This document shows, piece after piece, positions 17,727 through 28,200 of a stretch of DNA of 64,000 nt. The first letter of the stretch is position 1. Each line of letters starts with the position of its first letter. The notes under the pieces were generated by a model. It was not told the origin of the DNA. It worked only from the letters and a program-made list of their open reading frames with translations, and did not search any database. The stretch comes from Pseudomonadota bacterium. Its GTDB lineage: Bacteria; Pseudomonadota; Gammaproteobacteria; Burkholderiales; Rhodocyclaceae. The DNA lies in NCBI GenBank assembly GCA_026399515.1, contig JAPLQT010000106.1, positions 24,922 to 88,921 of the forward strand, given 5' to 3'. The position numbers and the translations under genes are program-made.

Positions 17727-20700
17727 ATGTCCGTCGCCCAAACCGTCCAGAGTTTTACCGGCATATCCAATGAAAACGAGTTCTATGGTCACCACTACCT
17801 GGCCGAAGTCTTCAAGGGCGACATCCGCACCCTGATTGAAAGCTGGCAAGCGACTGAAGAGGCTGGTGCTCAGGCCATTGCGGCCGGCACGGCAAACGAA
17901 GATTCCCGCGCAGAAACTCGGGCGCCCTTCAAGCGGCTCGGCGGGCTGGGCGGCAAGTGGTTTGCCGGTCTCGCGAGCCACGGCCGCCTGACAGAAGATG
18001 CCGAGCGTCTGCAAAGCCACTTGCAACTTCACACTCCCCTGCTGGAAGCACTGGGCTACAAGCTCAAACTGCAGCAAATTGAGTTGCAGGGCGGCATGCC
18101 CGTGCCGGTCTGGGCCGCATTTGGCGAAGCGCATCAGGCACCTCAGCTCCTCATCGTCCCCGCCTACCAACCGGGCCGCGAAGACGAAGAGCCGCTCGAT
18201 CACCACCTGACCGCCGCCCACTACGGCGGGCAGGAGATTCCCAACGCCTTCAAGAAACTGACTTGGCTGGAGATCATCAGCGAAGCTCTGTTTGGCACCG
18301 ACCAGCCGCCGCGATACGTCATATTGGTCGGCTTCAAGGAATGGCTGCTGCTCGACCGCTACAAGTGGCCCAACAACCGTTTGCTGCGTTTTGACTGGAC
18401 GGAAATTCTCGACCGCAAGGAAACCTACACCCTGCAAGCGGCAGCGGCTTTGCTGCATCACGACAGCCTCGCCCCCACTCAAGGGACCAGCCTGCTCGAC
18501 GGTCTTGATGAAAACGCCCACAAGCACGCCTTCGGCGTCAGCGAAGACCTCAAGTACGCACTGCGTGAAGCCATCGAACTGCTGGGCAACGAGGCCGTGC
18601 AACAACTCCGGCAAAAAGCTCAGGCCAGCAAGCAAGGTTTCTACACCGGCAAGGATGCTGTCGATGCCGGCGACTTGAGTCTTGAATGCCTGCGTCTGGT
18701 GTATCGCTTGCTGTTCATGTTCTACATCGAAGCACGGCCAGAGCTGGGCTACGTGCCGATCCAGAAAAGCGAGACCTACGCCAAGGGCTACAGCCTTGAA
18801 TCCTTGCGTGATCTGGAACTGACCCAGCTCAACACATCCACCGCCCGCGACGGCCTCTTTTTCGATGCCACGCTGCGCCGGCTTTTCTCGCTCATTGGCC
18901 AGGGCTGCGGGGCCGCCGCACAGCAGAGCGTTCTCGCCGGCAGTGTGAAAGAAGCCTTCGCGCTGGCTCCACTCGACAGCAAACTGTTCGATCCTGCTGC
19001 GACACCTTTGCTTAATCAGGTGCGTTTCCCCAACCATGTTTGGCAACGCGTCATCCGCCTCATGTCGCTTTCCGGCGGCAAGCACAAGGGGCGCGTCAGC
19101 TATCAGTTGCTCTCCATCAACCAGCTTGGTGCGGTCTACGAGGCGTTGCTTTCTTATCGCGGCTTCTTTGCACCGGAAGACCTCTACGAAGTCCAGCCGG
19201 AACCCAAGAAAGCCGCCAAAACCACCAGCGACGATGATGATGAAGAAGAAGACGGCGAACAAGACAGCGGTGGCGGCACCACCGACCTCATGGACAGCGC
19301 CTGGTTTGTCCCGGCCAGCCGCATCGATCAATACAAACCCGGCGAACGGGTGCATGACATCGACGAGCAAGGCCACAAGAAGCTGCGCATCTATCCGCGT
19401 GACACCTTCATCTACCGGCTAGCCGGGCGCGACCGGCAGAAGAGCGCCAGCTACTACACCCCGCAGGTGCTCACCCGTTGCCTGGTCAAATACGCGCTCA
19501 AGGAACTGCTGAAAGACAAAACGGCCGACGACATCCTCACCCTCACCGTGGTCGAGCCAGCCATGGGCAGCGCGGCGTTCTTGAACGAAGCCGTCAATCA
19601 GCTCGCCGAAGCCTATCTGGAACGAAGGCAGGCCGAACTCAAGCGCCGCATTCCGCACGAGCAATACACCGTCGAGCTGCAAAAGACCCGCATGTACATT
19701 GCCGACCGCAATGTCTATGGCGTCGACTTGAACCCCATCGCCACCGAGTTGGCCGAAGTCAGTCTCTGGCTCAATGCCATCTATGGCGAACCCACGGAGC
19801 CAGGCAAGCCGCCCAAAGCTGCCCGCGTACCGTGGTTTGGCTATCAACTGTTTGCCGGCAACAGCCTCATCGGTGCGCGGCGCGAAGTGTTTCCAGCCAG
19901 CTTGTTACGGAAAGGCAGCAAGCCCGCTTGGTACGACGAAGCCCCGCGCCGGCTCGACCCGCAAGTGCCGACGCGTAAGGCGGATGAGGTCTATCACTTC
20001 CTGCTGCCCGATACCGGCATGGCCAACTATACCGACAAGGTGGCCAAGCAGCTTTACAGAGAGGACTTTGATCGCCTCAAGCTCTGGCGCACGGCCATGA
20101 ACAAGCCGCTGGAAGCGCATGAAATCCGGCGCCTGCAGCAACTATCCGACGCCATTGATCAATTGTGGGCAGAACACGCCAAGCTAGTGGCGGCAGATCG
20201 TGTTCGTACTGAAGACCCGCTGGCGCTTTGGCCCGCCAGTTCAACATCCGAAGTCACAAGCACGCGCGCCCAGAAGGAAGCCATCCGCACCAAGGGCCTG
20301 CTCAATCAGGACGACGATTACGCCACGCCTTACCGCCGCCTCAAGCTGGTGATGGATTACTGGTGCGCGCTGTGGTTCTGGCCGATTACGCAGAGCGCTG
20401 ATCTGCCCAGCCGTGAGCAATGGTGGCTGGAGATTGGGGCGATCCTTGAGGGCAACATCGTCGATCTGGCACCGCAGACCCAAATTGACTTCACGCCTGC
20501 GCCGGTCGCGCAGCAGTTACTCCCGGACGTGCAGGACACGCTCTTTGGTTCCGTGCAGCCCATGCTAGCCACCAATCCGGTGCAACCCAACCTGCACGAC
20601 AAGTTTGGCCAGTTGCGCATTAGCAAATTGAGGCAGCATTTTCCGAGAGTGGTAACCGTTGAAGCCATTGCCAAGCAGCGCCGCTTCATGCACTGGGAGC

Positions 20701-22802
20701 TAACGTTTGCTGACGTATTTGCCAAGCGAGGTGGTTTTGACTTGGTGCTGGGGAATCCACCTTGGCTCAAGGTGACATGGAACGAAGCTGGAATCTTGGG
20801 CGAAACAAACCCTCTTGTGGCCATTCGTAAGCTCAGTGCCACCGAACTCGCGCAACAGCGCAGCGATGCATTCGCTCAATACCCCATCCTTCAAGCCGAT
20901 TGGACGGCAGAACTGGAGGAAGCCGAAGCGATGCAAAACTACCTCAACGCACAACAAAACTATCCACTACTTAGAGGGATGATATCCAATCTTTACAAAT
21001 GCTTCATGCCTGTTGGCTGGGCGCTTGCCAGCAAGCACGGGGTGGTCGGCTATCTGCATCCTCAAGGCCCGTATGACGACCCCAATGGCGGAAGATTTCG
21101 TGAGGCGATCTATGCACGATTGCGGGCACATTTCCAGTTTCAGAATGAACTGAAGCTCTTTGATATCGGCAACCGCAACAAGTTTGGCATAAACATCTTC
21201 GGTCCGGAACAAACTGCACCGATGTTTGATCTTGTGGCAAACCTCTATACCCCCACAACTATAGACGCTTGTTATTTTCATGATGGATCAGGAATGGCTG
21301 GCGGTATCAAGAGCGAGGTAGATGAATGGAACACATCGGGTCACGCTGATCGTATTGTTCATATTGGCGACGCTCAATTAAAGGTCTTTGCTGCGCTCTA
21401 CGACGAACCCGGCACGCCACCGCGTCGTGCCCGCCTGCCGGCCTTGCACGCTGGGCAACTCTCTAGCGTATTGGCCAAACTCGCCGCTTATCCGAGCCGT
21501 TTGGCCGATCTGGGCGATGACTATTTTTCCACCGAGATGTGGCACGAAACCATGCAGCAGCATGACGGTACGATTGTTCGTAACGCCGATCGCAGCTCAC
21601 CCTTTGCAGCGACGCCTGAAGACTGGGTGCTGTCCGGCCCACATTTTTCCTTAGCTAACCCGCTTTATCAGACCCCGAAGGCCATATGCTCTACTCATCG
21701 AGCCTACGAGGGTATCAACCTGGAAACGCTCCCCGACGACTACCTGCCGCGCAGCAACTATCGCCCGATGGCAGATCGTGCAGAATTTCGGCGTCGAATT
21801 CCAACGCTAAGTTGGACTGAACGTGGCGTACAAGGCACCAGTAAAGTCACCGAATACTTTAGGCTTGTTCATCGTCGACGGCTTAGTCAAAGCGGGGAGC
21901 GAACGCTAATTCCTATCTTGACTCCACCCGGAACTACTCACGTCAACACATCTATCTGTAGCACGTTCAAAAGCATAGATCTGATGCTTGACGCGTGCAC
22001 ATCCATGACTTCGATAACGTTCGATTATTTTGTTAAGTCAACTGGCCAAGGTGACTTTACAACTGGGGCAATGGCCTACGTTCCATTAGTTCACTGCGAG
22101 ACGGCTATACCCCGGATCCTGGCTCTAAACTGCCTCACCAACCACTACGCCCCGCTCTGGGCCGAAGTCTTCACCACCACGCAAAAGTCGGCGCTGGCGG
22201 GACGGCGTGCTGATGTGCAGAATCATCCCTTCACCGCTCAAGGCTGGAGCCAACCAGATAACCCGCGCCTGCCGCAGGATTTCTTCGCCAAGCTCACACC
22301 CGAATGGCAGCGCAATTGCGCCCTGAGAACGGACTACTCTCGCCGCATGGCGCTGGTCGAAATCGACGTGCTGGTGGCACAAGCCCTTGGTCTCACTCTG
22401 GATGAACTGCTGCTCATCTACCGCGTGCAGTTTCCGGTAATGCAGGGGTACGAGCGCGACACCTGGTACGACATGGCCGGCCGCATCATCTTCACCATCA
22501 GCAAGGGCCTCGTCGGCGTCGGCCTGCCGCGCAAGGGCAGCCGCAGCACCGCTGACGTGACCTTCACCACCCCCGACGGCCGCAGCAAGACCGGCAAGTT
22601 TGGCTGGGATGACCTCCGCCATTTGCAGGATGCTGGCAACTTGCCCGCTGGCAGCACCGTCACCACCACCGTCATCGACGACACACAACCCGGCGGCCCG
22701 CAAACTCGCATCCGAAGCTACACCGCCCCCTTCGCCCTCGCCAGCCGCGAAGCCGATTACCGAATCGCGTGGGCTTTCTTTGAGCAGGAAATGGGGAAAT
22801 GA
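17727..22802 (+). CDS. Large N6-adenine DNA methyltransferase, DISARM/BREX type
   Basis: A 1691-aa protein. The methylase core starts near 572 with SASYYTPQVLTRCLVKYALKEL (the motif X region). Motif I is EPAMGSAAFLNEA (about 610-622), with VYGVDLNPIATELAEVSLW following, and motif IV is NPPW (about 1009-1012), the adenine-N6 class. The N-terminal 500 residues end in an acidic linker (DDDDEEEDGEQD, about 500-512), and there is a long target-recognition C-terminus. No PD-(D/E)XK motif is obvious. It probably marks self DNA for the surrounding system. It overlaps the next gene by ATGA. It is larger than typical PglX or DrmMI proteins, from memory about 1200-1400 aa. GC falls in the recognition part (20700-22100), which may have been exchanged. 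Confidence 0.85.
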   Translation: MSVAQTVQSFTGISNENEFYGHHYLAEVFKGDIRTLIESWQATEEAGAQAIAAGTANEDSRAETRAPFKRLGGLGGKWFAGLASHGRLTEDAERLQSHLQLHTPLLEALGYKLKLQQIELQGGMPVPVWAAFGEAHQAPQLLIVPAYQPGREDEEPLDHHLTAAHYGGQEIPNAFKKLTWLEIISEALFGTDQPPRYVILVGFKEWLLLDRYKWPNNRLLRFDWTEILDRKETYTLQAAAALLHHDSLAPTQGTSLLDGLDENAHKHAFGVSEDLKYALREAIELLGNEAVQQLRQKAQASKQGFYTGKDAVDAGDLSLECLRLVYRLLFMFYIEARPELGYVPIQKSETYAKGYSLESLRDLELTQLNTSTARDGLFFDATLRRLFSLIGQGCGAAAQQSVLAGSVKEAFALAPLDSKLFDPAATPLLNQVRFPNHVWQRVIRLMSLSGGKHKGRVSYQLLSINQLGAVYEALLSYRGFFAPEDLYEVQPEPKKAAKTTSDDDDEEEDGEQDSGGGTTDLMDSAWFVPASRIDQYKPGERVHDIDEQGHKKLRIYPRDTFIYRLAGRDRQKSASYYTPQVLTRCLVKYALKELLKDKTADDILTLTVVEPAMGSAAFLNEAVNQLAEAYLERRQAELKRRIPHEQYTVELQKTRMYIADRNVYGVDLNPIATELAEVSLWLNAIYGEPTEPGKPPKAARVPWFGYQLFAGNSLIGARREVFPASLLRKGSKPAWYDEAPRRLDPQVPTRKADEVYHFLLPDTGMANYTDKVAKQLYREDFDRLKLWRTAMNKPLEAHEIRRLQQLSDAIDQLWAEHAKLVAADRVRTEDPLALWPASSTSEVTSTRAQKEAIRTKGLLNQDDDYATPYRRLKLVMDYWCALWFWPITQSADLPSREQWWLEIGAILEGNIVDLAPQTQIDFTPAPVAQQLLPDVQDTLFGSVQPMLATNPVQPNLHDKFGQLRISKLRQHFPRVVTVEAIAKQRRFMHWELTFADVFAKRGGFDLVLGNPPWLKVTWNEAGILGETNPLVAIRKLSATELAQQRSDAFAQYPILQADWTAELEEAEAMQNYLNAQQNYPLLRGMISNLYKCFMPVGWALASKHGVVGYLHPQGPYDDPNGGRFREAIYARLRAHFQFQNELKLFDIGNRNKFGINIFGPEQTAPMFDLVANLYTPTTIDACYFHDGSGMAGGIKSEVDEWNTSGHADRIVHIGDAQLKVFAALYDEPGTPPRRARLPALHAGQLSSVLAKLAAYPSRLADLGDDYFSTEMWHETMQQHDGTIVRNADRSSPFAATPEDWVLSGPHFSLANPLYQTPKAICSTHRAYEGINLETLPDDYLPRSNYRPMADRAEFRRRIPTLSWTERGVQGTSKVTEYFRLVHRRRLSQSGERTLIPILTPPGTTHVNTSICSTFKSIDLMLDACTSMTSITFDYFVKSTGQGDFTTGAMAYVPLVHCETAIPRILALNCLTNHYAPLWAEVFTTTQKSALAGRRADVQNHPFTAQGWSQPDNPRLPQDFFAKLTPEWQRNCALRTDYSRRMALVEIDVLVAQALGLTLDELLLIYRVQFPVMQGYERDTWYDMAGRIIFTISKGLVGVGLPRKGSRSTADVTFTTPDGRSKTGKFGWDDLRHLQDAGNLPAGSTVTTTVIDDTQPGGPQTRIRSYTAPFALASREADYRIAWAFFEQEMGK

Positions 22803-24148
22803 CGATGGCTCCAACTACCTTCACCGTTGTCAATGACGAAACCCTGGTGGCATCGATCACAGCGACGACACAGACACTGGTCTACGTCGCGCCGGGAATC
22901 ACCAAACCAGTCGTCGAGGCGTTGGCTGAGCGACTGGATTCACAACGGAATCTGCAATGCACGCTGATTCTCGATCTGGATCCGGAGGTCTATCGCTTGG
23001 GTTACGGGACCGAAGAGGGCTTGCTCGCACTCCAGGCGTTGGCCGCCAGGCATCACCTGGAACTTCGCCAGCAAGAAGGCATTCGTATCGGCCTGTTGAT
23101 TACGGACGGGCAAACCGTGCTCTATTCGCCGACACCGATGCTGATTGAAGCGGGCTCGATGTCCGTCAGCAAACCCAACGCAGTGGTCATCTCGGCCAAG
23201 GGCGATTCCACCGCTGCCTTGATGCAGGCATGCGCTGCGAACGGCGCCGCGAAAGACACTACGCCTATTCCTCAACAAGCGGAAATCGGCCAGAAGGCGG
23301 CCACGCCCGTCGAGGTGAGTGCGTCCCTCAAGGCGCTGAAGGATATTCCGCCGAAGATATTCGATGTTGCCCGAATCGAGCGTATCTTCGAATCAAAGAT
23401 TCAATTCGTCGAACTCGAAGTCACGGGTTACCGCCTCTCGACCAAGAAGGTGAGCATTCCGAACGATCTGCTGGTCGGTGAAGACAGCACACTCAAGGAG
23501 AAGCTGAAGAACAGCTTTACGCTGCTGCAAGGCGACCAGATGCTGAAAGTTGCCATTCCTGAGTTCGATGCGGAGCTCAAGCCAGCGGCCAGTGCGGATG
23601 GAAAGCCAAAAACTGTGGTTTGGTCGGAGGCTGAGCTGGAGAAGCAAAGGAAAGCGCTCTACGAAGATTTTCTGATCAACGTACCGCGCTTCGGCCAAGT
23701 CATCATGCGCAACCGCCGGAAAGACTTCGACGCCCGAATTGCGCTTCTGCGGAAGCAGATCGAAGCATTCAAGGCTGCTGTGGAAAAGACGCTCGGGGCC
23801 TCGATCCTGATTGCGATTGATGAGTTGGCCAAGACCCTTTTACCCCGTATCCGCGAAATGGTACCGGCGCGGTACTCAAAGTTTCTGACGGGAAGCCAGC
23901 CGAGCGATGACGAACTGTTGGGCATGATCACGTGTGATCTTGAGGCGGCGTTCGGCGGCGCGAGTGAGGTATTCAACCCGGAACTGCGCTGTGTTTTCAA
24001 GGACGTGACCTACGAGTCGATTCAAGACAAGAACTTCAAGAAGCTCTTGGGCGACGCCATGCGTCGGGCGGGCGGCGAAGGCATCGTTCGGCAATTGTTT
24101 AGCGAGCATGACGCGGCGCCGGAGGCGGCGGTTCAGCCGGGGGGCTGA
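22799..24148 (+). CDS. Unknown protein, degenerate PLD-like N-terminus and helical C-terminus
   Basis: A 449-aa protein coupled to the methylase by ATGA overlap. Residues about 10-125 (TQTLVYVAPGITKPVVEALAERL, CTLILDLDPEVYRLGYGTEEGL, IRIGLLITDGQTVLYSPTPMLIEAG) look like one half of a phospholipase-D fold, but the HxK catalytic motif is absent. The remainder contains a lysine- and glutamate-rich helical region (about 280-345). PLD-like DrmC accompanies DISARM, so this may be a non-catalytic counterpart. No function can be assigned with confidence. Confidence 0.6.
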   Translation: MTMAPTTFTVVNDETLVASITATTQTLVYVAPGITKPVVEALAERLDSQRNLQCTLILDLDPEVYRLGYGTEEGLLALQALAARHHLELRQQEGIRIGLLITDGQTVLYSPTPMLIEAGSMSVSKPNAVVISAKGDSTAALMQACAANGAAKDTTPIPQQAEIGQKAATPVEVSASLKALKDIPPKIFDVARIERIFESKIQFVELEVTGYRLSTKKVSIPNDLLVGEDSTLKEKLKNSFTLLQGDQMLKVAIPEFDAELKPAASADGKPKTVVWSEAELEKQRKALYEDFLINVPRFGQVIMRNRRKDFDARIALLRKQIEAFKAAVEKTLGASILIAIDELAKTLLPRIREMVPARYSKFLTGSQPSDDELLGMITCDLEAAFGGASEVFNPELRCVFKDVTYESIQDKNFKKLLGDAMRRAGGEGIVRQLFSEHDAAPEAAVQPGG

Positions 24149-24166
24149 GACCAATGTTTTGTCTTG

Positions 24167-24199
24167 GGCTCATTCTGTGAGCCGGCGGTTTCGTATTCT
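24167..24199 (+). promoter_or_regulatory. Composite palindrome/-10 promoter element, site D (toward DUF3883-sacsin-helicase operon)
   Basis: GGCTCATTCTGTGAGCC at 24167-24183 has perfect 6-bp arms (GGCTCA/TGAGCC). It is followed by 10 bp and TATTCT at 24194-24199. It lies between two plus-strand genes, showing that the array is more than one transcription unit. It also argues against the TTG at 24164 being a start codon. Confidence 0.75.
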
Positions 24200-24223
24200 C
24201 GCGATCCACGAATAAGAATCGAT

Positions 24224-25120
24224 GTGCGAGCGGCAGTGTCGTTGCTGAAGACCCGCTACCAAGCAGTACTGACCCATGACTCCGGCCACACGGATACCGG
24301 GCCGACGTGGATTTTTACGATACCCAAGCCAAGGGGGGCGCAGGTTGCTGTGCGGATGAATAAGCGCGATCTGTCCCTCTACCTTCGCGACAAGACTTGG
24401 GATGGAAAGACACTTGAGCCACTGCTCGCTGGCCTGGCCGAGGTAAAGGATCGCTACCCGCAACCCGGAAAGAATCCCGCAAACAGTTTATTGAGCCAAG
24501 AGGACGCGCCGTATTTGCGGCCCAGCGAGTTCAATCGACTGTTGCTGATCCGCCCGCGGATGGAGGCGCTCGAGCAAATTCTGGATCTTTACCTGGCGCA
24601 TTCTTCGGCACAGGAGCTCACTGCCACTGATGCGGTCGAGTCGGAGCCTTTGCCGGACGATGCAAAGCGGAAAGCCGCCAGGAAAGCTGTAATCAGTGCA
24701 GACGAGCTGCTGGCGCAACTTGATCGCAATGCCGCTACCGGTCGCGCGGGAGAGGCGATCGCGTTCGCCGATGAACTGAGCCGGTTGCGGGTACTCGGAT
24801 GCCCCGATCCTCAACGTTATGTTGAGCTTGTCGCCCAGACCGACGTCGGCCGGGGATATGACATTGCCTCGCAATGGCCCAGTGAGGAGCGCTGCATCGA
24901 GGTCAAGACGACGACCGCTTCGGGTAGTGATTTCTTCATCACGGAGAACGAACAGCAGGTCTTGGCTGCGATGGGCCCGAAGGCTTGGTTGTATCGCGTC
25001 GACATGCTGGGGGAGGGCAGTGGAAACGTTGTCGCTCGAATTCAGGATCCGATGAGCACGATTCCAGGCGAAGCGATGCGGCCGGTCGTATGGCGAGTCA
25101 GCATGGCGGGATGGACATGA
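24224..25120 (+). CDS. DUF3883 (NO VEIN C-terminal-like) protein
   Basis: A protein of about 298 aa. The C-terminal domain reads VGRGYDIASQW, then CIEVKTTTASGSDFFITENEQQVLAAMG, then LYRVDML. This is the DUF3883 pattern, in which D...E-x-K resembles the PD-(D/E)XK nuclease core. The N-terminal 150 residues (QVAVRMNKRDLSLYLRDKTWDGKTL) are unfamiliar. The frame is open to a TTG at 24164, but that region holds promoter site D, so I choose GTG at 24224; GTG at 24236 is also possible. It is the first gene of the sacsin-like and helicase operon. It may be a nuclease or DNA-binding partner of that ATPase. Confidence 0.72.
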   Translation: MRAAVSLLKTRYQAVLTHDSGHTDTGPTWIFTIPKPRGAQVAVRMNKRDLSLYLRDKTWDGKTLEPLLAGLAEVKDRYPQPGKNPANSLLSQEDAPYLRPSEFNRLLLIRPRMEALEQILDLYLAHSSAQELTATDAVESEPLPDDAKRKAARKAVISADELLAQLDRNAATGRAGEAIAFADELSRLRVLGCPDPQRYVELVAQTDVGRGYDIASQWPSEERCIEVKTTTASGSDFFITENEQQVLAAMGPKAWLYRVDMLGEGSGNVVARIQDPMSTIPGEAMRPVVWRVSMAGWT

Positions 25121-25209
25121 CTTGCTGAGAAATCTTTGCGTGGCACACGGGGTCGGCTAGCCGAAGAGAGTGCTCAGAAGCAGCTGGATAAAGAATCGGG
25201 GAGTAGGAA

Positions 25210-28200
25210 ATGCCTGGCTTCAGATCTGATCACATCAACCTGATCGCGGCGAATCTCCGTGATCGATACAAGTCCGGCTTTCCAATTCTCAAAGAGTTGA
25301 TACAGAACGCGGATGACGCCAAGGCCGCTACGCTTGTCTTCGGTTATCACCCCGGTTTCGCCGGGCAATCATCGCATCCGCTGCTACAAGGGCCGGCACT
25401 TTGGGTGCTAAACGACGGCGAGTTCAAGGATTCCGACAAGCGGGCGATTCAGTCGTTTGGCTTGAACAGCAAGGCAGGCGAGTCTGGGGCAATCGGCAAG
25501 TTCGGCCTTGGCATGAAGAGCGTCTTTCACCTTTGCGAAGCGTTCTTCTACGTAGCGTTTGATGGCGATCGACCGCATGGGGTGATTCTCAACCCCTGGT
25601 TCGATCCGGAAGGCGAAGATGTCTTCCATAACCGATGGGAGCAGGTCGCCGACGAAGACTTTGAGCGAATGCACCAGATTGCAGCAGGCCATCGACAAGT
25701 TGCGCCCGGCAAGAGCTATCTGCAGCTTTGGTTGCCGCTACGGATGCGTGCACATGTGCCCCAGCACGATGGCAAGCCTTATGGAGCGATCATCGACAAG
25801 TTTCCGGGTGATGACCCATCGCAGGAACTCGCCTTCCTTCATGAAAAATCACTGCCACAACGCATTTCATCGATCCTCCCGCTGTTGAAAAGGCTGGAAT
25901 CGGTGGGCCTTGCGGGCAATGAGTCCGCTCCCGGCTTTGCCGTGCGTCTTGAGCTTGATGCCGGGTCACGGCGTGTCGACCACACGTCCCATGCGATGGT
26001 TGCGACTGGCGTTGTCAAAGAGTCGTCGTCGAGCAAGGAATTGCTGAAGTTCTACGTGCGCCAGAACGCACAGCCGACAAGTTCCCCGTTTACCGGGCTG
26101 CAGAGCCTTGATTCCTGGCCAAAAACGATGCGCCAGAGCGAAAGCGGCGCCCGCGAGCAGGTGGCCGACAAGTCGGAAGCGGAGGGTGCGGTGTTGATCT
26201 CGCACGCCGACGCCGATATTGCACACCTGCAATTGCGCTGGGCGGTCTTCCTGCCGACAGAAGATGGCATGCAGTCCTATGAAGCGGCATTGAGTTCCGG
26301 GAAACGCCGATATCAAATCGTGCTGCACGGGCAGTTTTTTGTCGATGCAGGTCGGCGGGGGATTGGTGCCTTTCGGCATCTCGCTGATACGCAAGTGGAT
26401 GTGCGCCCTGACCTCGATGATGCTGATCTACACGTTGCATGGAATCAGGCGATTGCGCAACGTGTCGTACTGCCTGAAGTCCTCCCGGCCTTGTCCGAGT
26501 ACGTAAGCAAGCACAATCTGCCCGATGCGGACATCGAGGAAATTACTGGATTGATATTTCATGCGGCCTCGACGGAAGCCGGCGGCGCTCGGGCTTCCTT
26601 TTGCTCGATCTTCCGTCAATACCTTTTTCAACGTCACGCGTGGATATGTGAATTGCTTCCAACGGGGCGGCAATGGCGCTTGCTTGATCTGGATCGAGAC
26701 AGCGTGCTGCTGCGTTTGCCACCGCCTCGTGCGAAGGACTTGACCAAGCCGTGGGCTGTCATGCCGGGCCTGAGGCAAATCTCGAATGCCATTTATTGTG
26801 ATGCTTCGGCTAGCGCTCTGGTCCCACGCTTCGATGACTGGGACGAGGAGCGCCTACTGACTGTGTTGCAGGTGGATGTGGATGCGGGGTTGTGTGATCA
26901 ATCGGGTCTGGAGTACCTGACGGAGTTTCTGAGCACAACGGGGCGTATTTTCCTTGAGACACATCGAGTACAGGCGGCACTGGTCCGCCTTGTGCAGCAT
27001 GCTTTGCGCACCCGCCAGCTTGAGGATTTCAGTAGGGTGAAGGCGGGCTTCCGTGAACTGATTTCGCTTGTCAAGCCGGAAAACCGCGTTGTTGTCGGGC
27101 CTGCCAGTCCTGCTGCGGTTGGAGCGCTGGATCCCCGCACCTTGGCTTTACTGTTCAACTGCGAAACGAGAGTGCTGCTTATTCCCGGTGACCTTGATGC
27201 AACTGAGGAGCGAGCCGCAGGCAAGCCCAGCGACGAAGATTTTGGCGCTTGGTTTCTGGCGATTGATCGCGATATGCGCGCGCACTTGGCTGCAGACGAA
27301 ACGGAAAATGAAGATCGCTCGGCGCGGATAGCGGCACTACTTAAGGCGGCAACGATCCTTCTGGGTTTGTGCGGTCTCAAAGGCGACGCAAAGGCACAAG
27401 AAGCCAGAGCGAGAATTGTGCGACTTCACCGGCGGGCCCGAATTCTATCGGCGCTCGACGTACGGACCGGTACCGAAACTCCGGAAAGCCTCGAATCACT
27501 TGAGATCATTCACGGCACGCGACGCCTTTTCAAACAAATTTCGTTCAAACAGATCGGAACGAATTTCGACAAGTGCGGGCATGCGAAGTCCCTCTCCGAT
27601 GCACTAAACAACGAAAGTGTTTTGCTGATTTCCTCCGAAATTGCCAGTTATATTTTTCTAGACGACAACCCCAAGGTTTCCGACGCTGATGACAATCTGA
27701 ACTATCGAACGTCGAGGCACGGAGGATATTGTTAAAGGCGGTGCGTGGAAGTGAAGTAGAAGGGGATTCTCGCCGCGGCATGCGTTATCTCCTGCACGGC
27801 TCGCCAGAGGGCTTCATGGTGGATGAGGCGAGGCTCTGGGTGGATCCTGGCAGCGGCGATTCGCCATGGATCAAATTGTGGCGCGAAATCGAGCCGGGCT
27901 CCTGGTTCGTTTTGGCCGGGAAAATCGCCAGCGATGTGCCAGCGAATGACTGGGAAATGCTCGGCATCAGTCAGGTCCAACAATCCGAGGTTCTGCGCCG
28001 TCTTCAGGGTGATGTGGACCTATCGACGATTGACGGGTCCAGGTTTTCGGATGCAGATCGTGAAGCTATTTTGGCGGAAGTGGAGGACGAGAACCTTTGG
28101 CGAAGCTTGCCGCTACACATTGATACCGAGGAGTCGATTGGAAGCATTGATGCGGAATGCTTTCGCGATACCGGCAGAAATGTTCCTGAAAAGCTGTCCG

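Noticed and set aside
17679..19376. 565-aa minus-strand frame
   Set aside because: Antisense to the methylase, whose motifs and start are clear; the translation shows no domain.
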